Shown: positions 26,521 to 35,779, numbered from the stretch's first letter. The stretch is 64,000 nucleotides of DNA from Sphingomonas aquatilis (GCF_014196115.1 NZ_JACIDB010000006.1:62001-126000), one strand, 5' to 3'. Program-made: numbers and translations. The notes: generated from the letters alone by a model not told the origin.

Positions 26521-27086
26521 GCCGGCTTCCCCGGCTGACGGATCGCCTTCAGGATCGCATTGACCGTGGTTTCGTGCGGCGACTTGTTGCTGGTGATGTG
26601 GATATGCGCCTCGGCATAGATCGGGTTGCGGATCGCGGCGAGCTCGGCCAGCACCGCGCGCGGGTTCTTGCCGCGCAGCAGCGGGCGGGTGTCGCGCCGG
26701 CCGACGCGCTCGGCGAGCACGTCCGGGTTGGCGTGCAGCCAGATGGCGGTCGACGATTCGAGGATCAGCGCCCGCGTATCGGGATTGATGAAGGCCCCGC
26801 CGCCGGTCGCGATTACCTTTGGCGTGCCGTCGATCAGCCGCGCGATGACGCGGCGTTCGCCGTCACGGAAATAGGCCTCGCCGAAGCGTTCGAAGATTTC
26901 GGCGACGGTCATGCCCGCCGCCTCCTCGATCGCGTGATCGGCATCGACGAAGGGCAGGCGCAGGCGGGCAGCAAGGCGGCGCCCTACGGTCGACTTGCCG
27001 ACCCCCATCAACCCGACGAGCACGATCGCGCGTGGCGGTTTCGCGGGGGCATGATCGTCGGACGGGGGAACAGCGCTTTGCAACAT
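26517..27086 (-). CDS. aroK: Shikimate kinase
   Basis: 189 aa from ATG 27086 (MLQSAVPPSDDHAP). Walker A LMGVGKSTVGRRLA; shikimate-binding DADHAIEEAAG; FRDGERR; TGGGAF. It phosphorylates shikimate with ATP. Co-transcribed aroK-aroB is the classical order. A start 66 bases further up gives a Cys-rich unlikely extension, rejected. Confidence 0.96.
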   Translation of the reverse strand: MLQSAVPPSDDHAPAKPPRAIVLVGLMGVGKSTVGRRLAARLRLPFVDADHAIEEAAGMTVAEIFERFGEAYFRDGERRVIARLIDGTPKVIATGGGAFINPDTRALILESSTAIWLHANPDVLAERVGRRDTRPLLRGKNPRAVLAELAAIRNPIYAEAHIHITSNKSPHETTVNAILKAIRQPGKPA

Positions 27087-27160
27087 CGGTCTCGGCGCTA
27101 TACAGCGGGTCAGGACGGGGCAACAGCTCCGGTTTGCGTTTACGTGTTGCAAGGTACGGT

Positions 27161-27295
27161 ATGTCCCGCTTCGTCCTTTCCGTCATCGTCGTTCTCGTGG
27201 TGATCGTCGGTGGCCTGTTCCTGCTCGCCGGTCGGGCCTCCGAACGGCCGCAGACCCATGTCGAGAAGGCCGTGACGCTTGCCAACCTCAGCTAG
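27161..27295 (+). CDS. Short single-helix membrane protein
   Basis: 44 aa from ATG 27161, ribosome-site-like AAGG five bases upstream. One membrane segment (MSRFVLSVIVVLVVIVGGLFLLAG, about residues 4-24), then a hydrophilic tail RASERPQTHVEKAV. Its 3' end overlaps the next gene by 17 bases, so the two are likely co-translated. No family recognised. Confidence 0.7.
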   Translation: MSRFVLSVIVVLVVIVGGLFLLAGRASERPQTHVEKAVTLANLS

Positions 27296-29135
27296 GACGC
27301 GCGTCCGCCTGCTGGCCCGGGGTGCGGCGCTGACCGCGATCGCGATCGCGGCGGTGCCGGCGTTCACCTCCGCCATCGGGCAGGAGCGTCCCGAATCGAT
27401 CCTGCCGCCGGGCTTCGGCGAGCCGGCGTCGCAGCCGGCCGCACGGCCGACACCGGCGCGCACGGGTGCGTCTGCCGCGCCCGCTCCCGCCGCGAGCGGC
27501 ACACCGGCGTCCGGCCAGGCGGCCGGCGCAGGCATGGTCCAGCCCTTGCCCAGCGATACGCCAACGCCCGTCGTTAGCGCGACGCCAACCCCGGTGGCGA
27601 CGATCGATCCGTCGGTGCTGGCTCAATATGAGATGCCGGCCTTTGCCCGGCGGTCGCTCGACCGCGTCGGCCCGGCCGGCGTCCGCGAGGGCGGGCTGGA
27701 GGCGAATGCCTTTGCGGGCGCGGACGGGCGCTTTGCCGAGGCGTTGATGCGCCGGGTGGCAGCGCCGCTGCCGTCGCGCTGGCTGTCGATCCTGCTGCGG
27801 CGGACGCTGGCAGCGCAGCTCGACACGCCCGAGAATGTCGATGGCGCGGACTTTGCCGCCGAGCGTGCGTGGCTGTTGCTGCGCATGGGCGAATCGGTCG
27901 CGGCGCGGGCCGTGGCGCAGAGCGTCGACAATGCGAACTACACGCCGAAACTATATCAGGTCGCGATGAACACCGCGCTCGCCACGGGTGACCCGGGCGA
28001 GCTGTGCGGGATCGCCGATGCGGGCCTCGCCGCGACGCACGAACGCGGCTGGACGATGGCGCAGGCGATGTGCGCGGCGCTTGCCGCCGAGCCGGGCCGC
28101 GCCAAGACGCTGCTGGCCGCGGCGAAGCGACGCAACGTCGCGAGCGGCATCGATTATCAGCTGGCGCAGAAGGTGGTCGGCGCTGGTCCCGATGGTGGGC
28201 AGGCGGTGACGATCGAATGGGCGGGCGTCGACGTGCTGACCGCGTGGCGCTTCGGCCTCGCGATTGCGACCGGCGTGACCGTGCCCGATACGCTGTTCGC
28301 GACGACCGGGCAGCAGGCGCGCTATTGGTATGCGCTGTCGCCGAGCGTGCCGCTGGGCGACCGGGTGCCCTATGCCGAGGCGGCGGCGGGGCAGGGCGTG
28401 CTATCGTCGGCGGCGTTGGTCGATCTGTATGGCGCGGTGGATGCCGCGAACGATATGCCGAGCGGTGCCGCGGCGGCGGCGAACGATCTGCGTGCCGCCT
28501 ATGTCGGCAATGACGTGGATACGCGGCTGGCGGCTATGCGCCGGCTGTGGGGCGGGGACGATAAGGGCGCCGAGCCGTCCTATGCGCGACTGGTGCTAAC
28601 CGCGCGCGCGGCGGGGCGCCTGCCGGCGCGGCTGGGCGTCGCGGATGCACGCTACCTCGTTGCATCGATGCTGACCGCGGGTCTCGATCGCACCGTGACG
28701 CGCTGGCGTCCGGCGGTGGAAGAAGGCGGTGACGCCTGGGCGATGATCGCGCTCGCCGATCCGGATATGACGGGGCAATTGAGCTATCGTCAGCTGTCCT
28801 CTTACGTCGGGCGCGGCGATGCGGCGCTGAAGCAGCGCTTGTTCTTTGCGGGCCTCGCCGGCCTGGGGCGGCTGTCTGCCGACGATATCGAGCGGGCGGC
28901 GAAGGCGCTGGACGTGCGGATCGGAGCCGAAAACACGTGGACGCGCGCGATCGATCGCGCCGCGGCCGACGGGCAGCAGGGCATGGTCGTGGTGCTCGCC
29001 GCGATCGGCATGCAGACGCCGCGCTGGGACGGCGTGCCGCCTGCGATGCTCTACCGCATCGTCGGCGCGCTGCGCGCCGTCGGGCTGGAGGGCGAGGCGC
29101 GAATGATCGCGGCCGAGGCGCTGGCGCGGGCCTGA
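27279..29135 (+). CDS. Conserved exported hypothetical protein, helical-repeat type
   Basis: 618 aa from TTG 27279, overlapping the 44-aa gene. The N-terminus looks like a signal sequence (LLARGAALTAIAIAAVPAFTSA). A Pro/Thr/Ala-rich linker (about residues 45-110) precedes a long Ala-rich alpha-helical body with no catalytic motif. Upstream of xerD; I recall similar unnamed proteins in sphingomonads but know no function. The TTG start is the only one that keeps the signal peptide whole. Confidence 0.75.
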   Translation: MPTSARTRVRLLARGAALTAIAIAAVPAFTSAIGQERPESILPPGFGEPASQPAARPTPARTGASAAPAPAASGTPASGQAAGAGMVQPLPSDTPTPVVSATPTPVATIDPSVLAQYEMPAFARRSLDRVGPAGVREGGLEANAFAGADGRFAEALMRRVAAPLPSRWLSILLRRTLAAQLDTPENVDGADFAAERAWLLLRMGESVAARAVAQSVDNANYTPKLYQVAMNTALATGDPGELCGIADAGLAATHERGWTMAQAMCAALAAEPGRAKTLLAAAKRRNVASGIDYQLAQKVVGAGPDGGQAVTIEWAGVDVLTAWRFGLAIATGVTVPDTLFATTGQQARYWYALSPSVPLGDRVPYAEAAAGQGVLSSAALVDLYGAVDAANDMPSGAAAAANDLRAAYVGNDVDTRLAAMRRLWGGDDKGAEPSYARLVLTARAAGRLPARLGVADARYLVASMLTAGLDRTVTRWRPAVEEGGDAWAMIALADPDMTGQLSYRQLSSYVGRGDAALKQRLFFAGLAGLGRLSADDIERAAKALDVRIGAENTWTRAIDRAAADGQQGMVVVLAAIGMQTPRWDGVPPAMLYRIVGALRAVGLEGEARMIAAEALARA

Positions 29136-29146
29136 TCGCGGGGATC

Positions 29147-30055
29147 ATGGCCACCGACCGCGCGCTGATCGAGCGGTTCCTCGAGATGCTGGCCGCCGAA
29201 GCCGGCGCGGCGGCGAACACGATCGCGGCCTATCGCAGCGACCTGTCGCTGGCGTCCGAGGTGCTGGGCGGCGGGCTGGTGGAAGCGGACGCGGCGGCGT
29301 TGCAGCGGCTGGCGGAGGCATGGCGCGCGTTGGCGAAGAGCAGCGTGGCACGCAAATCGGCGGCGTTGCGGCGTTTCTATGCCTTTCTGGTCGATGAGGG
29401 GCATCGCGCGGACGATCCGGGGGCGGCATTGCCCCGGCCGGGGACGGCACGGCCGCTGCCGAAGGTTCTGAGCGTGGGCGATGTCGACGCGCTGTTCGGG
29501 GTGATCGGCGATCGGCTTGCGTCGGCGACGCCGACGCAAGCCGACCTGCGGCTCGCAGCGCTGATCGAGCTGCTCTACGGATCGGGGCTGCGCGCGACCG
29601 AGCTGGTCAGCCTGCCGCGCAATGCCATTCATCCCGACCGGCCGTTCCTCATCCTGAAGGGCAAGGGCGGGCGCGAGCGGCTGGTGCCGATATCCGATCG
29701 CGCCCGCGCCGCGGTGGCGGCGTGGCGGATGCATGTCGCTCCGGATCGCGCGTGGCTGTTCCCGTCGGGCAAGGGGCATCTGACGCGGGTGCGCTTGTAT
29801 CAACTGGTGAAGGCGCTGGCGGCGGAAGCGGGCATTCCGCCCGATCGGGTCAGCCCGCACGTGCTGCGCCATGCCTTTGCGACGCATCTGCTGGCCGGTG
29901 GTGCGGATTTGCGCGCGTTGCAGGCGATGCTGGGCCATGCCGATATCGCGACGACCGAAATCTATACGCATGTCGACGCCAGCCGCCTCGTCGCGCTGGT
30001 CAACACGCGCCACCCGCTGGCCGACCCCGAACGGCGCGACAGCGGCACGCGTTGA
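29147..30055 (+). CDS. xerD: Site-specific tyrosine recombinase XerD
   Basis: 302 aa from ATG 29147. The catalytic set is complete: R149 (GSGLRATEL), K173 (KGKGGRE), H238 and R241 (HVLRHAF), H264 (LGHADI) and Y273 (TEIYTHVD). With XerC it resolves chromosome dimers at dif, activated by FtsK. Not a phage integrase: length and core match XerD, and no att repeats flank it. It lies 33 bases before accA. Confidence 0.95.
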   Translation: MATDRALIERFLEMLAAEAGAAANTIAAYRSDLSLASEVLGGGLVEADAAALQRLAEAWRALAKSSVARKSAALRRFYAFLVDEGHRADDPGAALPRPGTARPLPKVLSVGDVDALFGVIGDRLASATPTQADLRLAALIELLYGSGLRATELVSLPRNAIHPDRPFLILKGKGGRERLVPISDRARAAVAAWRMHVAPDRAWLFPSGKGHLTRVRLYQLVKALAAEAGIPPDRVSPHVLRHAFATHLLAGGADLRALQAMLGHADIATTEIYTHVDASRLVALVNTRHPLADPERRDSGTR

Positions 30056-30088
30056 CGCGACGGGCTGTGGCCCGTAACCGGCGGCACT

Positions 30089-31036
30089 ATGGCGAGCTTC
30101 CTCGAATTTGAAAAACCGATTGCCGAACTGCAGGGCCGGATCGACGAACTGCGGGCGACCGCGGCGGATGGCACCGTGGACATCGCTGCCGATCTGGTGC
30201 GGCTGCAGGGCAAGTCGGACAAGCTGCTGCGCGACACGTTCGCGAAGCTGACCCCGTGGCAGAAGACGCAGGTCGCGCGGCATCCCGAGCGGCCGCATTT
30301 CAAGGATTATGTCGCCGGGCTGTTCGACGAGTTCGTGCCGCTGGCCGGCGACCGGGCCTTTGCCGACGACCAGGCGATCATGGGCGGCTTCGCGACGTTC
30401 CGCGGCACGAAGGTGATGGTGATCGGCCACGAAAAGGGCTCCGACACCGCCACCCGCCTGCGCCACAATTTCGGCATGGGTAAACCCGAAGGCTATCGCA
30501 AGGCGATCCGGCTGGTCGAGATGGCCGACCGCTTCGGCCTGCCGGTGGTGACGCTGGTCGACACGATGGGCGCCTTCCCCGGCATCGAGGCGGAAGAGCG
30601 CGGCCAGGCCGAGGCGATCGCGCGCTCGACCGAGGCGTGCCTGGCCGCGGGCGTTCCCGTGGTCGCTGCGATCGTCGGCGAAGGCGGATCGGGCGGCGCG
30701 ATCGCGCTGGCGGCGGGCAATCGCGTGCTGATGTTCGAACATGCCATCTATTCGGTGATCAGCCCCGAAGGCTGCGCGTCGATCCTGTGGCGCACCGCGG
30801 ACAAGGCGGCGGAGGCGGCCGAGGCGATGCGCGTGACGGCGCAGGATCTCAAGACCTTCGGCGTGATCGACACGATCGTGCCCGAGCCGCTGGGCGGCGC
30901 CCACCGCGATCCCGCCGAGGCGATCCGCCTGCTGGGTGACGCGCTGCGCGACGCGCTGGCGTCGCTGTCGGGCCGTGATGCCGCCACGCTGCGGCGCGAG
31001 CGGCGCGAGAAGTTCCTGGCGATGGGGCGGCTGTAA
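30089..31036 (+). CDS. accA: Acetyl-CoA carboxylase carboxyltransferase subunit alpha
   Basis: 315 aa. Starts [19 protein letters not shown]; core blocks [64 protein letters not shown]. Forms the alpha2beta2 carboxyltransferase with AccD (4379-5233 in this window). Followed by a bidirectional terminator. Confidence 0.97.
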   Translation: MASFLEFEKPIAELQGRIDELRATAADGTVDIAADLVRLQGKSDKLLRDTFAKLTPWQKTQVARHPERPHFKDYVAGLFDEFVPLAGDRAFADDQAIMGGFATFRGTKVMVIGHEKGSDTATRLRHNFGMGKPEGYRKAIRLVEMADRFGLPVVTLVDTMGAFPGIEAEERGQAEAIARSTEACLAAGVPVVAAIVGEGGSGGAIALAAGNRVLMFEHAIYSVISPEGCASILWRTADKAAEAAEAMRVTAQDLKTFGVIDTIVPEPLGGAHRDPAEAIRLLGDALRDALASLSGRDAATLRRERREKFLAMGRL

Positions 31037-31091
31037 GACACGGCCAGTTTCCGGTGCGGGACGATGGCTTCCGCCTCGCGTCCTTCGTCAA

Positions 31092-31137
31092 AACGAAAAG
31101 GGCGGCGAACCCGTAAGGTCCGCCGCCCTGTTTCGTT
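31092..31137. terminator. Bidirectional terminator between accA and Flp pilin
   Basis: Stem AACGAAAAGGGCGGCG / CGCCGCCCTgTTTCGTT (one bulged G) around a 13-base loop, with A-rich and T-rich flanks on the respective strands. It suits both accA (plus) and the convergent pilin gene (minus). Confidence 0.8.
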
Positions 31138-31154
31138 CGATCGAACGGTAGCGC

Positions 31155-31322
31155 TTAGGTGGCGCTCATGTTCGACGAGACGTTGTTGAAGGTCGTGGTC
31201 AGCTTGGTGCCCAGGCCCTTCATCGCAGCAATGGCGGCGACGGCGATCAGCGCGGCGATCAGGCCGTACTCGATGGCGGTGGCGCCCTTGCTGTTCTTGA
31301 TGAACTTACGAATCGCTAGCAT
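31155..31322 (-). CDS. Flp family type IVb pilin
   Basis: 55 aa from ATG 31322. The short leader MLAIRKFIKNSKG is followed by ATAIEYGLIAALIAVAAIAAM, the class IVb prepilin cleavage site and helix with Glu5 and Tyr6 of the mature form. Major subunit of tight-adherence pili. No tad/cpa assembly genes are in the window. Confidence 0.95.
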   Translation of the reverse strand: MLAIRKFIKNSKGATAIEYGLIAALIAVAAIAAMKGLGTKLTTTFNNVSSNMSAT

Positions 31323-31464
31323 TCCGGTCTCCATGTTCGAACTTCAGTCACCCGGCTGAACCGGAAGTCCGGAGCAGCGGGGACGGGTGTACGGGGGTGA
31401 GGTTGCCAAAGGTTTAAGACGAGCGGCTAAGGTATTGCTCAAAACGGCGGATTTCTGCGGCTGG

Positions 31465-31665
31465 TTAGCCAGCCTTGCTGACCTGGTCGGACACGTTGGT
31501 CCACATATTGACGGTGACGCCCGCGACCCCGCGCAGCGCGACGATCATGACCAGCACGACGAGCGCGAGAATCAGTCCGTATTCGACCGCCGTCGCGCCG
31601 CGCGCGTTGCGCAGGGCCGGAGCGAGCCGCCGGACGAGACGACGAAGGTACGCACGCGCTGTCAT
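31465..31665 (-). CDS. Flp family type IVb pilin, second copy
   Basis: 66 aa. Leader MTARAYLRRLVRRLAPALRNARG, then ATAVEYGLILALVVLVMIVAL. Longer, more basic leader and divergent C-terminus compared with the pilin 142 bases downstream. Could be a minor pilin or an older duplicate. Confidence 0.92.
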   Translation of the reverse strand: MTARAYLRRLVRRLAPALRNARGATAVEYGLILALVVLVMIVALRGVAGVTVNMWTNVSDQVSKAG

Positions 31666-31696
31666 GGCGTCGGCGATAGGGGAAAGCGCTTAAGAA

Positions 31697-32155
31697 ATGG
31701 TCGACAGGTGTAACGATACCGCCGGCGAGGCCGTCACGCTGTTGCCGGTCGTGGCGGCGGCGATGCTGGATGGTGAGGGACGCGTGCTGCTGCAGCGGCG
31801 CCCGCCGGGCAAGCAGATGGCGGACCTGTGGGAATTTCCGGGTGGCAAGATCGATCCCGGCGAACGCCCCGAAGCCGCGCTGGTGCGCGAACTGGCCGAG
31901 GAGCTCGGCATCGTCGTCGATCAGGAGGGCTGCGTTCCGCTGACCTTCGCCAGCGCGCCGTTGGGCGGGCGGCATTTGCTGCTGCTTTTATACGTGATTC
32001 GCCACTGGCAGGGCGATCCGGAGGCGCTGGAGGCGACCGAGCTGGCGTGGGTGACGCCCGCGGCGATGCGCGATCTGCCGATGCCGCCCGCCGACGTTCC
32101 ATTGGTGGCGATGCTGGATCGCTGGTTGACCGGAAACGATGCAATCGGCGGTTGA
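31697..32155 (+). CDS. mutT: (Deoxy)nucleoside triphosphate pyrophosphohydrolase, MutT-like Nudix
   Basis: 152 aa from ATG 31697. The Nudix box is complete: GGKIDPGERPEAALVRELAEELGI. WEFPGG just before it and the LQRRPPGKQMADLWEF start match 8-oxo-dGTP diphosphatases. Sanitises oxidised nucleotides. Divergent from the second pilin gene, 31 bases apart. Confidence 0.9.
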   Translation: MVDRCNDTAGEAVTLLPVVAAAMLDGEGRVLLQRRPPGKQMADLWEFPGGKIDPGERPEAALVRELAEELGIVVDQEGCVPLTFASAPLGGRHLLLLLYVIRHWQGDPEALEATELAWVTPAAMRDLPMPPADVPLVAMLDRWLTGNDAIGG

Positions 32156-32197
32156 CGCCACGGGGAAAACCGATCATCAGCCGCCCTCCCGCATCGA

Positions 32198-32271
32198 GGC
32201 GCGATGGCGGAGTGGTGACGCAGAGGACTGCAAATCCTTGCACCCGGGTTCGATTCCCGGTCGCGCCTCCA
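32198..32271 (+). tRNA. tRNA-Cys (anticodon GCA)
   Basis: 74 bases including CCA. Acceptor GGCGCGA pairs with TCGCGCC; anticodon stem-loop GGACTGCAAATCC gives GCA; T arm CCGGGTTCGATTCCCGG. Confidence 0.95.
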
Positions 32272-32301
32272 GATGCGGGGATCAGATGTGAGGACGGGGC
32301 C

Positions 32302-32646
32302 TCAGCCCTCGTCCGGCATCTTCACGCGCGCGGCGTCGCGCGCCAGCAGCATCGGGCGCAGGCGGATGCCCAGGCAGATCACCGTGGGCCAGAACAGGGT
32401 GTTGGCGATGTCCGACGTCGTGTCGGCCCAACGCCATGACCCGAAATTCAGCCGGTCCATGATCTCGTTGAACGCCTCCGCCGCGGCGACGAACGACCAG
32501 GGGACGAAGCTGCCCAGCGATCGCCGTGTGACGATGCGCGCGACCATCAGCACCGCCATGCCGGCATGGATGTGCAGGATGGTGTCGGGCAGGCCGGTGC
32601 CGTCGCCGATCCAGTCGATGAATGTGTGATAGAGTTCCGGGATCAT
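32302..32646 (-). CDS. Conserved small membrane protein of unknown function
   Basis: 114 aa from ATG 32646 (MIPELYHTFIDWIGDG). Three hydrophobic stretches (about residues 24-42, 48-66, 80-100) with His28 and His30 inside HIHAG. No named family recognised. Lies tail-to-tail with tRNA-Cys. A start 36 bases upstream was rejected because the additional residues are basic and unconserved-looking. Confidence 0.7.
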   Translation of the reverse strand: MIPELYHTFIDWIGDGTGLPDTILHIHAGMAVLMVARIVTRRSLGSFVPWSFVAAAEAFNEIMDRLNFGSWRWADTTSDIANTLFWPTVICLGIRLRPMLLARDAARVKMPDEG

Positions 32647-32803
32647 GGCGCGCCCATACGGCCTTGCGGCCCTGCTGACCATCCGCGGACGATTGCGCCC
32701 TCCACACGCATCCGCCGCTTGGCGCGACGGATTGCGCGCGATACAAGCCGGACTGTCACGAAGTGTATTGCGCAGCTAATACGGTTGTGCGAGAGGGGTC
32801 ATC

Positions 32804-33484
32804 ATGAACGTCAGCATCGATAACGGTCTGGGTAACGCGGCGGCATCGGAGGCGATGCGCCATGCGATGGTTGCCAGCCAGTTGCGGACCAATGCGGTGA
32901 ACGATCAGCGCGTGCTGGTCGCGATGAACACGCTGCCGCGCGAGGCCTTCGTGCCCGCCGAGGCGCGCGCCATCGCCTATCGCGATACGGCGCTGCCGGT
33001 CGCCGGCGGCCGGGCGATCAACCTGCCGATGGTCACCGGCCGGCTGCTGACCGAAGCCTATTTGCAAAAGGGCGACCGCGTACTGCTGATCGGCGCCGCG
33101 GGTGGCTATACCGCCGCGATCCTGGCGCAGATCGTGGCCGAGGTGGTGGCGGTCGAAGAGGATGCGGGCCTCGTCGGGCTGGCGAAGGACGCGCTGGCGG
33201 GCACGCCGAGCGTCACGCTAATCGAAGGCGCGCTGGCCCAGGGCCATGCCGCGGGTGCGCCGTATGACGTGCTGATCGTCGACGGCGCGGTAGAGCATCT
33301 GCCCGACACGCTGGTCGATCAGGTCGCGACCGGCGGGCGCGTCGTCACCGGCATCGTCGATCGCGGCGTGACGCGGCTGGCGACGGGGCGCAAGACCGAT
33401 GGCGGGTTCGGCCTGTCGCCGTTCCTCGATTGCGATTGCGTGGTGCTGCCGGGCTTTGCAAAGCCTAAGGCATTTACATTCTAA
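32804..33484 (+). CDS. pcm: Protein-L-isoaspartate O-methyltransferase
   Basis: 226 aa. SAM-dependent methyltransferase fold: AMRHAMVASQLRTNAVND, VTGRLLTEAYL, VLLIGAAGGYTAAILAQI (motif I) and VLIVDGAVEHLPDTLVDQVATGGRVV. Shorter than animal PIMT but usual for the alphaproteobacterial form. Repairs isoaspartyl residues. Precedes tolC by 17 bases, possibly in one transcript. Confidence 0.9.
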   Translation: MNVSIDNGLGNAAASEAMRHAMVASQLRTNAVNDQRVLVAMNTLPREAFVPAEARAIAYRDTALPVAGGRAINLPMVTGRLLTEAYLQKGDRVLLIGAAGGYTAAILAQIVAEVVAVEEDAGLVGLAKDALAGTPSVTLIEGALAQGHAAGAPYDVLIVDGAVEHLPDTLVDQVATGGRVVTGIVDRGVTRLATGRKTDGGFGLSPFLDCDCVVLPGFAKPKAFTF

Positions 33485-33501
33485 AATAAGTTAGTGGGGG
33501 G

Positions 33502-35025
33502 ATGATGCGAGGATTGCTGTTGGGGAGCGTGGCGCTGGTCGGACTGGCGATGTCGGCAATGCCGGCGGAGGCAGAGACACTGCGCGATGCGCTCGCCAAG
33601 GCCTATGCGTCGAACCCCACGTTGACCGGCCAGCGCGCCGCACAGCGCGCGACGGATGAGAATGTGCCGATCGCACGGGCGAGCGGGCTGCCGGGTGTCG
33701 CCGCCACCGGCTCCGTCACGGACAACATCCTGCAGGCGAACAACAACTTCCTCAATCCCGAGCGCAGCGGCAACGGCGCGCTCAACCTCTCCGTTCCGCT
33801 CTTCCAGGGCGGCGCGGTGAAGAATGCGGTGCGCGCGGCGGAAACGCGCGTCGATGCGGGCCGGGCGACGTTGCGCGGTGTGGAGGCGTCGACCTTCACC
33901 AACGTCGTCGCGGCGTACATGAACGTCATCCGCGACGAGGCGATCACGTCGCTTAATCAGCAGAATGTCCGCGTGCTGGAGGTCAACCTGCAGGCGAGCA
34001 AGGATCGCTTTCAGGTCGGCGATCTGACCCGCACCGACGTCGCCCAGTCCGAGGCGCGGTTGGCGCTCGCCCGCGCGCAATTGCAGCAGGCCGAGGCGCA
34101 GCTGATCTCCAGTCGCGAGAATTATGTCGCGGTGGTGGGCACTCCGCCGGTCGCGCTGGAACAGCCGCCGGCGCTGCCCAAGCTGCCCGCATCGCCCAAC
34201 GAGGCGGTGAGCGAGGCGCTGAACCTCAACCCCAATCTGATCGCCGCCCGGCGTCAGGCCGATGCGACGCGCTACGATATCAACGTCGCGCGCGCGAACC
34301 GCCTGCCCAAGCTGTCGGCGGTGACGGGCGGGACCTATTTCACCTATCTGGGTTCGCTGCCGCCGGCATCGGTGGCGCAGGGTGTGCCCAACTCCGGCAC
34401 GGCCGCGACCGCCGGGCTGCAATTCTCGCTGCCGATCTTCCAGGGCGGGCGCCCCGCGGCGCAGGTGCGGCAGGCGGAAGCGCAGCGCAGCCAGGCGCTG
34501 GAGGCGGTGACCGCGACCGAGCGCAACGTCATCGCGCAGGCGCGATCGGCCTATGCGGTGTGGCAATCCTCGCAGCAGGTGATCGCCTCGTCCGAAACCG
34601 CGGTCAGCGCCAACAAGCTGAGCCTGGAGGGCGTGCGCGCCGAAAATAGCGTCGGCACGCGCACCGTGCTCGAAATCCTGAACGCCGAGCAGGAACTGCT
34701 CAACAGCCAGGTGACATTGGTGAGTGCGCGGCGCGATGCCTATGTCGCGGGCTTCGCGCTGCTGGCGGCGATGGGCCATGCCGAGGCGCGCGATCTGGGA
34801 CTGGAGGGCGGCGCGCTGTACGACCCGGTGCTCAACTACAAGCGCGTGCGCAACCGGATCAACGACTTCGCGGGCGATGGCGAGCCGGAACCGGTCGCCA
34901 CGTCCACCGCGCAGACGCCCGCGCAGACCGCCACCGTCGCGCGGAACTTCGACCCGATGCTCGATACGCCGGTTGACAGAAGCCCGGCGTTAACCACAGG
35001 TGCGTCCTCGCCGAACCGCCAGTAA
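33502..35025 (+). CDS. tolC: TolC family outer-membrane efflux protein
   Basis: 507 aa. Signal peptide MRGLLLGSVALVGLAMSAMPAEA. Two repeated OEP domains with coiled coils and the paired LNLSVPLFQGGAVKNAVRAAETRV / LQFSLPIFQGGRPAAQVRQAEAQR blocks. A disordered Thr/Pro-rich tail ends the protein. Forms the trimeric outer-membrane channel for type I secretion or RND pumps; no inner-membrane partner is nearby. Two ATGs (33502, 33505) abut; the second is better spaced from the GGGGGG tract. Confidence 0.93.
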   Translation: MMRGLLLGSVALVGLAMSAMPAEAETLRDALAKAYASNPTLTGQRAAQRATDENVPIARASGLPGVAATGSVTDNILQANNNFLNPERSGNGALNLSVPLFQGGAVKNAVRAAETRVDAGRATLRGVEASTFTNVVAAYMNVIRDEAITSLNQQNVRVLEVNLQASKDRFQVGDLTRTDVAQSEARLALARAQLQQAEAQLISSRENYVAVVGTPPVALEQPPALPKLPASPNEAVSEALNLNPNLIAARRQADATRYDINVARANRLPKLSAVTGGTYFTYLGSLPPASVAQGVPNSGTAATAGLQFSLPIFQGGRPAAQVRQAEAQRSQALEAVTATERNVIAQARSAYAVWQSSQQVIASSETAVSANKLSLEGVRAENSVGTRTVLEILNAEQELLNSQVTLVSARRDAYVAGFALLAAMGHAEARDLGLEGGALYDPVLNYKRVRNRINDFAGDGEPEPVATSTAQTPAQTATVARNFDPMLDTPVDRSPALTTGASSPNRQ

Positions 35026-35062
35026 CGGCGGTAAGAACTCGGGGCAGGGACACAAGAGGGCA

Positions 35063-35686
35063 ATGGGGGACATGAGCGCCGAACCGTCGATGGAAGAGAT
35101 CCTTTCGTCGATCAAACGGATCATCGCCGAAGAAGGCGAGGGGACGCAGGCGCGTGCCCGCCGGGCGCGTGCCGCACCGCAGCCGATCGAGCCGGAACCC
35201 GAAGAGGTGCTGGAACTGAGCGATCCGATGCCGCATTCGCGGATGGAGCCGGCGCGGGTAGAACAGCCGCGCGTGGAGCGCGACATGGCGCGCGTCGCCG
35301 CGCCGCAGCCGGTCGCCCAGCCTGCGCCCCAGCCCGTCGCGCAGCCCGCGCCCCAGCCTGTCGCGCAGCCCGCGCCCCACCATTACGCACCGGAGCCCGA
35401 ACCTGCGCCGCAGCCAGCGCAACCTCCGCGGCCCGCGCCCGTTGAGCCTGCAATGTCGGACGAACCCATTTTGTCCCAGCGTGCCGCCGCAGCGAGCCTG
35501 GGGTCGCTCGAAACGCTGAGCAAGCTGCTGGTCAAGCCCGAGCCGGAGAGCGACGGCACGCTGGAGGGGCTGGTCCGCGAGATGCTGCGCCCGATGCTGC
35601 GCAGCTGGCTCGACACGCATCTGCCCGAGATGGTCGAGACGATGGTCGCACGCGAGATCGCCAAGATTACCGCACAGATGCGCTGA
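35063..35686 (+). CDS. popZ: DUF2497 / PopZ-type polar organising protein
   Basis: 207 aa from ATG 35063 (or 35072, MSAEPSMEEILSSIKRIIAEE, which has GGGGGA just before it). The N-terminal EPSMEEILSSIKRIIAEE helix and the C-terminal helices (LEGLVREMLRPMLRSWLDTHLPEMVETMVAREI) are the PopZ ends. The middle is Pro/Gln-rich, disordered, with three PQPVAQPA repeats. In Caulobacter PopZ self-assembles at the pole and anchors ParB and signalling proteins, consistent with divL nearby. Confidence 0.9.
   Translation: MGDMSAEPSMEEILSSIKRIIAEEGEGTQARARRARAAPQPIEPEPEEVLELSDPMPHSRMEPARVEQPRVERDMARVAAPQPVAQPAPQPVAQPAPQPVAQPAPHHYAPEPEPAPQPAQPPRPAPVEPAMSDEPILSQRAAAASLGSLETLSKLLVKPEPESDGTLEGLVREMLRPMLRSWLDTHLPEMVETMVAREIAKITAQMR
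35303..35374. repeat. 24-bp tandem repeat x3 inside popZ
   Basis: Three in-frame units of 24 bases (35303-35326, 35327-35350, 35351-35374), each coding PQPVAQPA, differing at a few positions. They sit in the disordered Pro-rich spacer, whose length can vary without a frame change. Confidence 0.85.
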
Positions 35687-35779
35687 GACCGACGGCGGGG
35701 CAGGGCGTGGCGGCCTGCCGCACATCTCGCGTGTCCCGCCTGACTTGCCACCGTCACGGGCTTTGCGTAGCCATCGGGG

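Noticed and set aside
29147..30055. Phage integrase / genomic island
   Set aside because: The recombinase is a canonical XerD by length and motifs, with no phage genes or att repeats beside it.
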